Positions 1-9,421 are shown, counted from the stretch's first letter. The stretch: DNA of 61,810 bases from Streptomyces sp. CB02366 (GCF_001905905.1 NZ_LIVT01000002.1:656652-718461), one strand, 5' to 3'. A program made the numbers and translations. Notes: generated from the sequence alone by a model not told the origin.

Positions 1-135
1 CCCTGGTCGCCACCGCCCTGGTCGCCACCGCCCTGGTCGCCACCGCCCTGGTCGCCACCGCCCTGGTCGCCGCCGCCCTGGTCGCCACCGCCCTGGTCGC
101 CACCACCCTGGTCGCCACCACCCTGGTCGCCACCG
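1..135. repeat. Nine tandem 15-bp units encoding GGDQG
   Basis: The unit on the + strand is CCCTGGTCGCCACCG, repeated nine times with only third-position changes (CACCG, CGCCG, CACCA). Because the unit is a multiple of three, the array stays in frame and encodes Gly-Gly-Asp-Gln-Gly on the minus strand. The near identity of copies suggests recent slippage-driven expansion. The array reaches base 1, so its total length is unknown. Confidence 0.95.
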
Positions 136-350
136 CCGACGTCAGCGCCACCGAGCGGGTTCTCGTTGCCCTCGGAGGCACCGCTGTCGTCCCCGCCCAG
201 CACACCCGCCTGGACCTCGACGTCGGCGATGCCGCTGTCGACGCCGATGCCGACGGCCTGGGCCGCGCCGGCCGCGGTCAGCGAGGCGCCCGCGGCGATG
301 ACCGCGCCAGCGGCGATCCGCGCGACGCGCACACGCGTCTTCTTCGTCAT
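1..350 (-). CDS. Secreted protein with GGDQG pentapeptide repeats (partial, runs off the left edge)
   Basis: The ATG at 350 (start MTKKTRVRVARIA) follows a GGGGG stretch that can serve as a ribosome site. Residues 1-32 form a classic signal peptide: basic start, Ala-rich hydrophobic core, and an AQA cleavage site near residue 32. The mature part is acidic and Gly-rich (LGGDDSGASEGNENPLGG) and then enters nine tandem GGDQG units that continue past the window edge. The product is therefore probably secreted or surface-exposed and largely unstructured. I do not recognise a named family. The repeats suggest a low-complexity spacer or a matrix or ligand-binding tail, but that is inference. Codon use is normal for the host. 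A promoter-like sequence lies about 160 bp upstream. Confidence 0.75.
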   Translation of the reverse strand, partial: MTKKTRVRVARIAAGAVIAAGASLTAAGAAQAVGIGVDSGIADVEVQAGVLGGDDSGASEGNENPLGGADVGGGDQGGGDQGGGDQGGGDQGGGDQGGGDQGGGDQGGGDQGGGDQ

Positions 351-508
351 GTGTTGCTACCCCCAGTAGCTGAATCTCGTCATGGAGCAGCGGTATGCGG
401 GCCGTGGGCCCTGCGGGGCATCGCTCTCGGCAAGGCCACGTCGTGCCGTGGTCTCTCCGCCCGCCCCCTGGTTCGCACCCGTCCCGGACATACGCATGCT
501 GCTCTAGC

Positions 509-537
509 ACCCTGGCCAGAGTTAAGGACTACGTCAA
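509..537 (-). promoter_or_regulatory. Candidate housekeeping promoter for the secreted repeat protein
   Basis: On the minus strand TTGACG (537-532) and CAGGGT (514-509) are separated by 17 nt, close to the Streptomyces HrdB-type consensus. It would give a leader of roughly 150 nt before the ATG at 350. Assigned from sequence alone. Confidence 0.45.
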
Positions 538-634
538 GGCCGTTCCGTGCACTAGACGCCGGTATGAGGGGTGTTGACGGCTATTCGGAAGCACGACTGT
601 GACGCATCGGGCACCGTTCCTCCCCAACGCGGAA

Positions 635-662
635 GGGCCCGGACAGTCGCCTGTCCGGGCCC
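635..662 (-). terminator. Perfect 12-bp stem-loop terminator after prfB
   Basis: GGGCCCGGACAG, loop TCGC, then CTGTCCGGGCCC. The perfect GC-rich hairpin starts 20 bp beyond the prfB stop codon. There is no clear U-run, as is usual for Streptomyces terminators. Confidence 0.85.
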
Positions 663-681
663 GGCCTCCGTAGCGCGGAGG

Positions 682-1788
682 CTACTTCTCGCTCTGCTTG
701 CGCCAGCGGATGCCGGCTTCGACGAAGCCGTCGATCTCGCCGTTGAAGACCGCTTCGGGGTTGCCCATCTCGAAGTCGGTGCGCAGGTCCTTGACCATCT
801 GGTACGGGTGCAGGACGTACGAACGCATCTGGTTGCCCCAGGAGTTGCCGCCGTCTCCCTTGAGGGCGTTCATCTTGGCCTGCTCCTCCTGGCGGCGGCG
901 CTCGAGGAGCTTCGCCTGGAGGACGTTCATCGCGGACGCCTTGTTCTGGATCTGCGAGCGCTCGTTCTGGCAGGAGACGACGATGCCGGTGGGCAGGTGG
1001 GTCAGACGGACCGCGGAGTCCGTGGTGTTGACGCCCTGTCCGCCGGGGCCCGAGGAGCGGTACACGTCCACGCGCAGCTCGGACTCGTCGATCTCGATGT
1101 GGTCGGTCTGCTCGACCACCGGCAGGACCTCGACGCCCGCGAAGGACGTCTGGCGGCGGCCCTGGTTGTCGAAGGGCGAGATCCGCACGAGGCGGTGGGT
1201 GCCCTGCTCGACGGAGAGCGTGCCGTAGGCGTACGGCACCTCCACCGCGAAGGTGGTCGACTTGATGCCGGCCTCTTCGGCGTACGCGGTCTCGTAGACC
1301 TCGGTCTTGTAGTTGTGCCGCTCCGCCCAGCGGAGGTACATGCGCTGGAGCTTCTCGGCGAAGTCCGCGGCGTCGACGCCGCCGGCCTCGGCCCGGATGG
1401 TGACCAGGGCCTCGCGCGCGTCGTACTCGCCGGAGAGGAGCGTGCGGACCTCCATCTCGTCCAGCGCCTTGCGGACGGACACCAGCTCGGTCTCCGCCTC
1501 CGCGAGCGCATCGGCGTCACCCTCGTCCTCGGCGAGCTCGAACATGATGCCGAGATCGTCGATACGGCTTCGCAGGGCTTCGGCCTTACGGACCTCGGCC
1601 TGGAGGTGCGAAAGCTTGCTGGTGATCTTCTGCGCCGCCTCCGGGTCGTCCCAGAGGGACGGCGCCGCCGCCTGCTCCTCGAGCGCGGCGATGTCGGCCC
1701 TCAGCGCATCCAGGTCCAGGACGGCCTCGATCGACCCCATGGTCGAGGAGAGGGACTTCAGCTCTTCGGAAATATCGACGACTGCCAC
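682..1788 (-). CDS. prfB: Peptide chain release factor 2
   Basis: Releases finished peptides from the ribosome at UGA and UAA stop codons. The 368-residue protein carries the GGQ peptidyl-hydrolysis motif ([17 protein letters not shown]) and the SPF stop-codon recognition tripeptide (RISPFDNQG) that marks RF2 rather than RF1. The GTG at 1788 (start [13 protein letters not shown]) matches the usual Streptomyces N terminus. The open frame continues upstream but lacks conservation there. The coding region is uninterrupted, so the +1 programmed frameshift found near codon 26 of many bacterial prfB genes is absent. It lies about 106 bp downstream of a Ser/Thr kinase gene on the same strand and ends at a strong hairpin. 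Confidence 0.97.
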   Translation of the reverse strand: MAVVDISEELKSLSSTMGSIEAVLDLDALRADIAALEEQAAAPSLWDDPEAAQKITSKLSHLQAEVRKAEALRSRIDDLGIMFELAEDEGDADALAEAETELVSVRKALDEMEVRTLLSGEYDAREALVTIRAEAGGVDAADFAEKLQRMYLRWAERHNYKTEVYETAYAEEAGIKSTTFAVEVPYAYGTLSVEQGTHRLVRISPFDNQGRRQTSFAGVEVLPVVEQTDHIEIDESELRVDVYRSSGPGGQGVNTTDSAVRLTHLPTGIVVSCQNERSQIQNKASAMNVLQAKLLERRRQEEQAKMNALKGDGGNSWGNQMRSYVLHPYQMVKDLRTDFEMGNPEAVFNGEIDGFVEAGIRWRKQSEK

Positions 1789-1894
1789 GGGACCAGCGTA
1801 ACGGCATGGCGGCTGAAGCTCGCCCTCCCCCGGGAACAGGTCCGGGAACGGGTGGGGGAACAGGCCCGGGAGCGGGTCCGGGCGCCGGGGGCGC

Positions 1895-3154
1895 TCACGG
1901 GGCCGCGGGGGCCGAGTTCCCGCCGTCCCGGGGGGCCGGGTCGCCGTCGCCGTCGCCGCCGGAGGCCAGCCGGCCGCCGACCGCGATGGCGGCGCAGAGG
2001 GCGACGGCGGCGGCGGCGAGGGCGAGGCGGCGCTTGCGGACGGCGGCCGCCTTGTTGCGGGCGGACCCGGGCCGGGGCTTCCCGGGGGCCCGGGGGGCGC
2101 GGGCGGTGCCGAGGGGGCCTCCCGCCAGCTCGTCGGGGGCCGGGACGCGCATGCTGGTGTGGGTGTCGCGGTTGGAGTCGGGTGCGGAGCCGGGCACCAG
2201 CGGGACCGCGCCGCGGCGGCGGGGCTCCTCGGCGGCCGGGGTGTACTGCTGCTCGTCGTAGGCGTCGGGCCGCTGGTCGTTCTCATCGGGCTCGTCGGGG
2301 CCGGGCTCGTCGACCTCCAGCGGGGGTATCCCGGCCAGCAGGGGCAGCAGGTCGCGCAGCCGTACGGCCAGCTCCGAGGCGCGCAGCCGGGAGGCGGGGG
2401 CCTTGGCCAGGCACTGGACCAGGAGCTGCCACAGCTCCTCGGGGATGCCGGGGAGGGGGACGACGGTCTCGGTGACATGGCGGCGCAGCACCGCGCCGGG
2501 GTGGCCGCCGCCGAAGGGGGTGAACCCGGCGAGCAGCTCGTAGAGCACGGTGGCCAGGGCGTAGATGTCGACGGCGGCGCGCGGCGGAAGGCCCTCGACG
2601 ATCTCGGGGGCCAGGTAGTCCGGCGTGCCGATGATCTTCGTGGCCTTGGTGCGGCGCGGGGTGTCGATGAGCTTGGCGACGCCGAAGTCGGTGAGCAGGG
2701 CGGGGTGGGCGCCGCCGGGGCCGAGCGGACCCTCCATGTCGAGCAGGATGTTCTCCGGCTTCACGTCCCGGTGGACGATCTGGGCCCTGTGCGCGGCGGC
2801 CAGGCCGTCGGCGACGTCCGCGACGATCGCGACGGCGGCCTCGGGGGCGAGCCGGCGCTCGCGGTCCAGGCGGGTGCGCAGGTCGGTGCCGCGCACGAGG
2901 GTCATGACCAGGGCCAGGTCGTTGCCGTCCACCACGAGGTCCCGGACGGCGACCACGTGCGGGTGGTCGAGCCCGAGCAGGGCGGTGCGCTCCTGTACGA
3001 AGCGGCCCACGAGCTCCTGGTCGGACGCGAGGTCCTCACGCAGCAGCTTGATGGCCACCGGGCCCTCGGGCCCTTCGCCGAGCCATACCGTGCCGGCGCT
3101 GCCGCGCCCCAGGATCTGGTGGGCCGTGTACCGGCTGCCGATATTCCGTGCCAC
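1895..3154 (-). CDS. pkaB: Membrane-anchored Ser/Thr protein kinase, PkaB-like
   Basis: Hanks-type kinase of 419 residues from the GTG at 3154 ([18 protein letters not shown]), chosen because GAGGGAG lies a few bases upstream; an in-frame TTG at 3196 has no such site. Visible motifs are the glycine loop GRGSAGTV (16-23), the ATP lysine in VAIKLL (K36), the catalytic loop [14 protein letters not shown], and GTPDYLAPE. After the kinase domain (about 1-280) there is an acidic, then Pro/Arg-rich linker and one membrane segment near residues 380-400 followed by a short Gly/Asp-rich extracytoplasmic tail. Size, tail and position next to a second kinase and prfB match my memory of S. coelicolor PkaB (417 residues); the symbol rests on that. 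It probably phosphorylates envelope or signalling proteins, including the nearby FHA protein (inference). Confidence 0.88.
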   Translation of the reverse strand: MARNIGSRYTAHQILGRGSAGTVWLGEGPEGPVAIKLLREDLASDQELVGRFVQERTALLGLDHPHVVAVRDLVVDGNDLALVMTLVRGTDLRTRLDRERRLAPEAAVAIVADVADGLAAAHRAQIVHRDVKPENILLDMEGPLGPGGAHPALLTDFGVAKLIDTPRRTKATKIIGTPDYLAPEIVEGLPPRAAVDIYALATVLYELLAGFTPFGGGHPGAVLRRHVTETVVPLPGIPEELWQLLVQCLAKAPASRLRASELAVRLRDLLPLLAGIPPLEVDEPGPDEPDENDQRPDAYDEQQYTPAAEEPRRRGAVPLVPGSAPDSNRDTHTSMRVPAPDELAGGPLGTARAPRAPGKPRPGSARNKAAAVRKRRLALAAAAVALCAAIAVGGRLASGGDGDGDPAPRDGGNSAPAAP

Positions 3155-3461
3155 GACTGCTCCCTCAGCGGCTGGCGGTGGACCCCCGGTCGACAAAGTT
3201 ACGCGGCGTTCGGGGTGTCGCGCGCCCAGGATGGCGTCGACCTCGGCTTCTGCGGGCGGAATGGGCCCGGGGAAGTCGACAAAGGGACAGGATGACGGGC
3301 GGATCCGTGCCCAGGCGGCCGCGGGCCCGGTCCCCGCCGAAGGGCCGGGACCGGGCCCGCCCCAGGCCGTTGCGGGCCCGGGGTCCGCCGGGGCGCGGCG
3401 GCGGGCGGAGGCCGCCCCGCCGCTCGCGGATCGGGCCCCGCGAAAGCGCGGGATCGGGCCC

Positions 3462-3607
3462 GTGAGGGCGGGGGCTCGGCCCTCCGCCCGGGCGCGGGGC
3501 CAGGCCCTGCGGGAGCGGCCGGGCCCTGTGAAGGCGTGGGCTCAAGCCCCCTGCCCGGGCGCGGGGCCGGGCCCCGCGAAGGCGACGGCTCAGGCCCCGC
3601 CCGGGCC
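3462..3607. repeat. Degenerate GC-rich repeats derived from the 3' end of the downstream kinase gene
   Basis: Three related units lie at about 3462-3527, 3529-3575 and 3577-3607. Each has the pattern GAAGGCG..GGCTC..GCCC..CGCCCGGGC. The last unit contains the final codons and TGA of the kinase gene that ends at 3590, so the other two look like decayed tandem copies of that gene end. The rest of the 435-bp gap (3155-3589) is extremely GC-rich with many GGGCCCG blocks and holds no gene I can support. Confidence 0.6.
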
Positions 3608-5260
3608 TTCGGTGCTTTCGCCGAGCTGGGAGATCCAGTCGGTGACCGTGCCGATCGCGTCGCCGATGGCCTCCCAGTAGCCCTTGCCCTGGGCGACCCA
3701 GTCCTGGAGCGGGGTCAGCTCCCAGATGAGCCAGCCGGCGACGACCAGGAGCACCACGGTGAACAGGCAGCCCTTGAGGCAGCCGAGGCCGGGGATGCGC
3801 ATCGGGTTGGCGCTGCGCTGCCGCGGCGGGCGCGGCTCGCGCGGCGGTCGCGGAGCCGGCGGCTGCGGCTGCTGGGGCTGTGGCGCGTACTGCTGCTGCC
3901 GCTGGGGCTGGGGCGGCTGCTGGTAGCGCTGCGGCTGGGGCTGCTGGTGCTGCCGCTGCGGCGGGTACTGCTGGTGCTGCGGAGGCGGCTGGCGGCGCTG
4001 CTGCTGCGGCTGCTGAGGCGGCTGCTGGCGCTGGGGACGGCGGCGCAGGGGGTCCTGGCTCGGGTCCAGGTACTGCACCTGGGTCTGCTCGTTGCGGTCG
4101 CGGGCCGCCTGGAGCTGCGACTGCCAGGGGTGCGGTCCGTCCGGCTGCGGCGGCCCGTCCGGGCGCTGCGGGACGGGCGGCATGACGGCGGTCGGGTCGG
4201 CGTCGGGCCCCTGGCCCGGCCCGCCCCGGCCGCCCTGGCCGGTCTGCGGGAGCACGCTGGTGGCGGCGGCCGGGTCGAAGGAGCCCGCGTTGCCCGGGAG
4301 CACCTGCGTGGGGTCGGCCGCGCCCGGGGTGTCCGGGACGGCGGTGGGCGCCGGGTCGGGGGCGAGCAGGGCTCCCACGCCGTCGGCGGCGGCGATCTGG
4401 GCGGAGTTGGCGTGGACGCCGATGCCCGCGGCGACCGTACGCAGACCGCGGGCCAGGTTCTCGGCGCTGGGCCGCCGGCCCGGGTCCTTGCTCAGGCAGC
4501 GCTCTATGACCGTCCACAGCGGGGCGGGGACGGTGGAGGGCCGGCGGGGCTCCTCGCTGAGGTGCTGGTGCAGGACCTCCAGGGCGGTGGCCCCGGCGAA
4601 CGGCGGGCGACCGGTGACCAGCTCGTACAGCAGGATGCCGGCGCCGTAGATGTCGACGGCGGAGGTCTGGGGGCGGCCCTCGGCGGACTCCGGCGCCACG
4701 TAGGCGGGCGTGCCGACGAACTCGTGGGTCCGGGTCAGGCCCGGGGAGTCGGCCAGGCGCGCGATGCCGAAGTCGGTGAGCATCGGGGTCATGCCGCCGT
4801 CGCGCTCGTCGAGCAGCACGTTGGCCGGCTTGAGGTCGCGGTGGACGACGCCGTCGGCGTGGCTGGCGGCGAGCGCGTCCGCGATCTGCGCGGTGAGCAG
4901 GGCGGCGGCGACCGGGGTGAGCGGGCCGTTCTGGCGGAGGTAGCGATGCAGGTCGGGACCGTCGATCAGGTCCATCACCAGGGCGAGGAGATCGCCCTCG
5001 ACGACCAGGTCGCGGGTGCGCACGATGTTGGGGTGGGTGAGCCGCAGCAGGACGGAGCGCTCCCGCAGGAACCGCATCACGACGTCGGCGTCGTTGGCCA
5101 GCTCCTCCTTGAGGACCTTGATGGCCACGGTCTCGCCGGGCTGCCCCGCGACGGCCGCCTCGGCGCCCGCGGTCTCCCGCTGGCGGGCTCGCCAGACGGT
5201 GCCCGTGGCGCCGCGTCCCAGCGGCTCCTCGAGCAGGTATTTGCTGCCTACCGGCCGCAC
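3590..5260 (-). CDS. pkaA: Ser/Thr protein kinase with Gln/Pro-rich linker and C-terminal membrane helix, PkaA-like
   Basis: Hanks-type kinase of 556 residues. The GTG at 5260 (VRPVGSKYLLEEPLGRG) is preceded by AGGGAG about 8 nt upstream. Motifs: glycine loop GRGATGTV (15-22), a 20-residue insertion, ATP lysine K48 (VAIKVL), HRDLKPAN, DFGIAR, GTPAYVAPE. The kinase domain ends near residue 280. It is followed by a Pro/Ala linker and a striking Gln/Pro-rich tract (about 410-490), then a basic stop-transfer stretch and one hydrophobic helix (CLFTVVLLVVAGWLIW) near residue 515 and a short C-terminal tail. The arrangement with the next kinase matches S. coelicolor PkaA/PkaB as I recall them. It is transcribed divergently from the FHA-ATPase gene, which suggests that the FHA domain reads phosphothreonines made here (inference). 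Confidence 0.88.
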   Translation of the reverse strand: MRPVGSKYLLEEPLGRGATGTVWRARQRETAGAEAAVAGQPGETVAIKVLKEELANDADVVMRFLRERSVLLRLTHPNIVRTRDLVVEGDLLALVMDLIDGPDLHRYLRQNGPLTPVAAALLTAQIADALAASHADGVVHRDLKPANVLLDERDGGMTPMLTDFGIARLADSPGLTRTHEFVGTPAYVAPESAEGRPQTSAVDIYGAGILLYELVTGRPPFAGATALEVLHQHLSEEPRRPSTVPAPLWTVIERCLSKDPGRRPSAENLARGLRTVAAGIGVHANSAQIAAADGVGALLAPDPAPTAVPDTPGAADPTQVLPGNAGSFDPAAATSVLPQTGQGGRGGPGQGPDADPTAVMPPVPQRPDGPPQPDGPHPWQSQLQAARDRNEQTQVQYLDPSQDPLRRRPQRQQPPQQPQQQRRQPPPQHQQYPPQRQHQQPQPQRYQQPPQPQRQQQYAPQPQQPQPPAPRPPREPRPPRQRSANPMRIPGLGCLKGCLFTVVLLVVAGWLIWELTPLQDWVAQGKGYWEAIGDAIGTVTDWISQLGESTEGPGGA

Positions 5261-5731
5261 GTCATGCGCTCCCTGCTGATCGTGGTGCTCACGCCCCTCC
5301 GGGGCCCGGATGTTCCGGCCCACTGTAATGCCGCCGAACGGGGCGCAGGGGGCTCACGTTTCGGGGAAAGACGCGCAGACCGGGCCGAAGGTTGCCGCAC
5401 GGGCGGCCGGACATCGGGCGAGCGTTCGATCACGTGTGCGGGTTTCCGGCCGGAACAGGGTCGCCTACCCACCAGAAGCCCCTTCGAGCAGCGGAATCCG
5501 GACGCAAGCAGGCAGTTTTGCGCCCACAGCCGACCATTCAAGATCATTTGAAGGCGGCCGTCGGGCGTGTTGTCAGCGGCAGGTGCGAGGATGCCTGCAG
5601 CACGGATCTGCGGACGCGGAGTCCCGCGGTCCGTGACGACCTGTACGGACGACGTGTCCGTGCCGGGTGGGGGGAACCACCGGGCGTTTCCCCTGCCGGG
5701 CACCCTCGCGCAGAAGGGACCGCTGACGGCG
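5261..5731. other. Divergent intergenic region with an AT-rich palindrome
   Basis: This 471-bp gap separates the pkaA-like gene (minus) from the FHA gene (plus). The only clear structure is TTCAAGATCATTTGAA (5537-5552), two 5-bp arms around 6 bp, in an otherwise GC-rich context. It could be an operator or part of a promoter. I could not assign convincing -35/-10 pairs or a small gene. Confidence 0.4.
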
Positions 5732-8700
5732 ATGCAGATCCGGCTGACCGTCCTCGCGCCGCGCAGCGGCCAGACCCCGGCGCGCACCTGCGACGTGCTC
5801 GTCACCGCCCCCGCCGGGACGGCGCTGGCCGCCGTCGCCTCGCAGCTGGCCGCCGCCGTGTCGGGCCCCGACAGCTCCCAGGGCGGCGGGGCCGTCGTGC
5901 TCTTCGCCGGGCGGGAGCGGCTGGACGGGCACCGCATCGCGCTGGGCGAACCGCCGCTGGTGGACGGCGCGGTCCTCTCGCTCCAGGTCCCCGGGGACGA
6001 CGAGGCGACGGACGACGCGGTTCCGGCCCAGCTCCACGTGGTGGCGGGGCCGGACGCGGGCGGGGTCCACCTGCTGCACGGCGGGCAGATCCGGATCGGC
6101 CGCTCCGCGGACGCGGACGTCCCCCTCGACGACCCGGACGTCTCCCGGCTGCACTGCGCGGTGACGGTCTCCGACGACGGCCGGGTCTCGGTCGCCGACC
6201 TCGGTTCGACGAACGGCACCTCGCTGGACGGCGTCGAAGTGCGCGAGCGGCCGGTCCGCCTCGCCCCCGGCGCGCTGCTGCGGCTCGGCGAGTCCGCCCT
6301 CCGCCTCGCCCCGGGCTCCCGGCCCCCGAGGCTGACGACCGCCCCGGACGGCGAGGGGCACCTGCGGGTGACCCGCGCCGAGAGGGGCCGCTCCGCCGGT
6401 ACGCCCTTCGGGCCGGGCGCCCCCGAGCAGGACGGCCCCGGGTACGCCGCGGCCTCGTCCGGGCCCCCGTTCTCCGCCGCCTCCCCCTCCCCGTCCCGCG
6501 CCTCCGCCGCCCCGGCGCCGGAGAGGGCCGGGGCGTACGACGACGCGGAGTCGTGGCCGGAGCGGGCGGAGTCCGGGGCGGGCGGCGGGCGCTCCGAGTC
6601 CGGCACCCGTGCCCGCGGCGAGCGGTTCGCCGGGCCCCCCGCGCCCCGGCGCGGCATAGGGGCCTGGGCGAGGCGGTTCAAGGGCGGCGCGAAGGACGAG
6701 CAGGCGACGGGCCCCGAGCCGGGCGCCGACGGGCCCGCCGCCCCGGACGCGTACGCCGCCTCCCGCGCCCCGGGCGATCCGGCGCCGGCCGCCGGACCGA
6801 CGGGTCACGGCTTCGATACGGGCCCCCAGGGCTCCCCGAGCGGCTTCGACGATCCCCCGGGCGGCCCTTCGGGGGCCGGGCACCTCGCCTCCCCCGCCTC
6901 CCCCGGCTCCCCTTTCTCCGCCCGGCCGTCCGCCCCCGAGGGCACCTGGCCCGACCCGGCCGCCGTGCTGCTGACCGCGCTCGGCCCCGGGCCCCGGCTC
7001 TGGGAGCGCCACCCGGACCACCCCGAGGCCCTGGTGGTGCGGCTCGGCACCACGGACCGGGCCGAGGTGCCCGCCGTACCGGTGACCGTGGGGCTGCGGG
7101 AGGCCGGTTCGCTCGGTCTCGCCGGCCCGCGCGCCCGGCTGGCGGGGCTGGCCCGCGCGACGGTGGCGCAGCTCGCCGCGCTGCACTCGCCCTTCGACCT
7201 GGAGATCGTCCTCATCAGCACGGACCGCTCCCGCCCGCTGGAGGAGCGGCGGCGCGAGTGGTCCTGGCTGGGGTGGCTGCCGCACCTGCGCCCGACGCAC
7301 GGCCAGGACTGCCGTCTCCTCCTCGCCTACGAGCGGGAGCAGGCGGAAGCCCGTACGGCGGAGCTGGTGCGCCGTCTCGACGAGGGCCCCCTCGGCCCGG
7401 GCTGGCCGCACCTGGACCGGGCCTCCCTGACCGAGGCCGCCCGCGCCCACACGGGGCCGCACACGGTGGTCGTCCTGGACGGCGACCCCGGTACGGCGTT
7501 CCTGCGCGAGACCACGGCGCGGCTGGCCGGGGCGGGCGCGGCGGGCGGTGTCCACCTGATCTGCCTGGCCGAGACCCCGGCCGCCTCCCCCACCTCTCCG
7601 GTGGCCGCGACGTACGAGGCGGCCTGCCGGGCGTCCATAGCGTTCCGGGAGTGCGGGGCGGTCGCCCTGCTGAGCGGGGACGTCGCCACGGCGTTGCGCC
7701 TGCTGCGCACGGCGGGCGGGCAAGCCGCGGGGCACGGCACGGTGGCCGCGGTGGACGCGGTGTCGGCGGCCTGGGCCGAGCGGTTCGGGCGGGCCCTGGC
7801 GCCCCTGCGCGAGGAGGGTTCGACCGCGCTGGCGGGCCGCCCGACGACGGCGGCGCTGCCGCCGTCCGCCCGGTTGCTGGACGAGCTGGGCCTGGCCCGC
7901 GCCACACCGGCCTCCCTGATGGCCCGCTGGGCGTCCACGGCGGAGGCCCGGCCCGGCGCCACGGCGCCCCGGGTCGCGGCGGCGCCGTCCCGTTCGGAGG
8001 CGGACAGCCCGAACTCCGGGCGCACCCTCAGCGCGGGCCCGCGCGTCGGCCCCCAGCGCACCGCGGCCTCCTCCCCGCACCACGATTCCGGCCGCACGCC
8101 GTACCCGGCCGCCGGCGCCCCCGACCCGGACCGCACGCCGTACCCGCCGCCGGACGCACGCGACTCGGGCCGCACGCCGTATCCGTCCCTCGACTCCCGG
8201 GACTCGGGACGCGTGCCCCAGCTGGGCGCTCAGCGTTCCGCGTCGGGCCCGGGGGCCGGGCAGGCCGGGCCGGGGCGCGGCCCGGCCTCCGCCGCGGCCG
8301 TGTCCCCCGGGGCCGACGGGGCCGACGGAGCCGCCCCGGGCCGGGCCGCCGTGCCCGGCGCCGCGCGGCCCGTGCTCGTGCTCGGCGCGGGGCCCCGGGG
8401 CCCCCTCAGCGTCGATCTCGCCGATGAGGGCCCGCACCTGCTGATCGAGGGCCCGCCGGGCAGCGGCCGCACCGAACTGCTCCGGGCCGTCGCCGCCTCG
8501 CTCGCCTCCGCGGCCCGGCCCGACCGGCTCGGGATCCTGCTGGTCGACGGTGCCGGCGGCGAGCAGGGCGACCGCGGCGAGGGGCTGCTCCCCTGTACGG
8601 AGCTGCCGCACGTCTTCGGCCACCTCAGGGCGTACGACCCGGTCCGGATGCGGCAGTTCGCCCAGGCGCTGGGCGGCGAACTGAAGCGGCGCGCGGAGCT

Positions 8701-9421
8701 GCTCGGCGACCTGGACTTCGCGGCCTGGCACGAGCGGCACGCCCGGCAGGAGAGCCGGGCGGAGTCCGGACGCGTGGTGGGCCGCCGTCCGCCGTCCGGC
8801 GCCGAGCGCCTGGGCGACCTGGACTCCCCGGCCACCGGCACCCTGCGGCTGCGCCCGGCCGCGGCCCGCCCGGCCGACCCGGGCCCGTCCCCGCTGCCCC
8901 GCCTCGTCGTCCTCGCCGACGACTTCGACGCGCTGGTCGCCCCCGCGCTCGGCTCCCCCGGCCGGCCCGCCGCCGGCTCGGTGGTGCGGGCGCTGGAGGC
9001 CGTGGCCCGGGACGGCGGACGGCTCGGCGTCCACCTGGTCGCCGCCTCCGCGCGCCCCGACCGCACCGAGGACACCGAGTTGGCCCGGGGCGCCCGGCTG
9101 CGCATCGTGCTGGACGCCCCGGTGCTGCCGCCGTCCCCGGACGAACCGGCTCCCGGGCGGGGGCGGTTGGGGCACCCGGACGGGCGGGTGACGCCGTTCC
9201 AGGGAGGCCGGGTCACCGGTCGCATCCCGCGCACGGCGACGCTGCGGCCCACCGTCGTACCCCTGGAGTGGGAGCGGATGGGCGACCCGCCGGCCCGGCG
9301 CCCGGTGCGGGAGCTGGGCAACGGACCGACCGACCTGGCGCTGCTCGCCAGCGCGCTGGAGCGGGCGGCCCGCTCGGTGAACGCCGAACGCCTGCCCGCG
9401 CTCGTGCCGTTCACCCCCTGA
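5732..9421 (+). CDS. FHA-domain protein with FtsK/EccC-like ATPase domain
   Basis: 1229 residues from the ATG at 5732 (MQIRLTVLAPRSGQ). This start begins a ubiquitin-like N-terminal domain and has AAGGGA upstream at a rather long spacing. Residues about 105-180 form an FHA phosphothreonine-binding domain (IRIGRSADADV, SRLH, GSTNGTSLDG). A long disordered Pro/Ala/Ser region follows, then a poorly conserved FtsK-like domain (about 410-720), a linker containing four short R-T/V-P-Y/Q repeats (GRTPYP-type), and a final P-loop domain. There GPPGSGRTE (about 907-915) replaces the usual Walker lysine with arginine, while the Walker B-like LVVLADDFD is kept near 1060. The layout resembles the EccC ATPases of type VII secretion, but no ESX genes are nearby. 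The neighbouring kinases suggest phospho-dependent control. Confidence 0.82.
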   Translation: MQIRLTVLAPRSGQTPARTCDVLVTAPAGTALAAVASQLAAAVSGPDSSQGGGAVVLFAGRERLDGHRIALGEPPLVDGAVLSLQVPGDDEATDDAVPAQLHVVAGPDAGGVHLLHGGQIRIGRSADADVPLDDPDVSRLHCAVTVSDDGRVSVADLGSTNGTSLDGVEVRERPVRLAPGALLRLGESALRLAPGSRPPRLTTAPDGEGHLRVTRAERGRSAGTPFGPGAPEQDGPGYAAASSGPPFSAASPSPSRASAAPAPERAGAYDDAESWPERAESGAGGGRSESGTRARGERFAGPPAPRRGIGAWARRFKGGAKDEQATGPEPGADGPAAPDAYAASRAPGDPAPAAGPTGHGFDTGPQGSPSGFDDPPGGPSGAGHLASPASPGSPFSARPSAPEGTWPDPAAVLLTALGPGPRLWERHPDHPEALVVRLGTTDRAEVPAVPVTVGLREAGSLGLAGPRARLAGLARATVAQLAALHSPFDLEIVLISTDRSRPLEERRREWSWLGWLPHLRPTHGQDCRLLLAYEREQAEARTAELVRRLDEGPLGPGWPHLDRASLTEAARAHTGPHTVVVLDGDPGTAFLRETTARLAGAGAAGGVHLICLAETPAASPTSPVAATYEAACRASIAFRECGAVALLSGDVATALRLLRTAGGQAAGHGTVAAVDAVSAAWAERFGRALAPLREEGSTALAGRPTTAALPPSARLLDELGLARATPASLMARWASTAEARPGATAPRVAAAPSRSEADSPNSGRTLSAGPRVGPQRTAASSPHHDSGRTPYPAAGAPDPDRTPYPPPDARDSGRTPYPSLDSRDSGRVPQLGAQRSASGPGAGQAGPGRGPASAAAVSPGADGADGAAPGRAAVPGAARPVLVLGAGPRGPLSVDLADEGPHLLIEGPPGSGRTELLRAVAASLASAARPDRLGILLVDGAGGEQGDRGEGLLPCTELPHVFGHLRAYDPVRMRQFAQALGGELKRRAELLGDLDFAAWHERHARQESRAESGRVVGRRPPSGAERLGDLDSPATGTLRLRPAAARPADPGPSPLPRLVVLADDFDALVAPALGSPGRPAAGSVVRALEAVARDGGRLGVHLVAASARPDRTEDTELARGARLRIVLDAPVLPPSPDEPAPGRGRLGHPDGRVTPFQGGRVTGRIPRTATLRPTVVPLEWERMGDPPARRPVRELGNGPTDLALLASALERAARSVNAERLPALVPFTP

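Noticed and set aside
1..135. Possible CRISPR array
   Set aside because: The units are contiguous 15-mers without spacers and are in frame within a secreted protein.
682..1788. Programmed frameshift in prfB
   Set aside because: The reading frame from the GTG is continuous with no internal UGA near codon 26.
571..2475. Long plus-strand open frame opposite prfB and the pkaB-like gene
   Set aside because: It is the antisense of two well-recognised genes; composition (Val/Leu/Asp/Arg-rich) is the usual high-GC shadow pattern.
5732..9421. Type VII secretion locus
   Set aside because: The ATPase part is EccC/FtsK-like, but no EsxA/B, EccB, EccD, EccE or mycosin genes are in the window.
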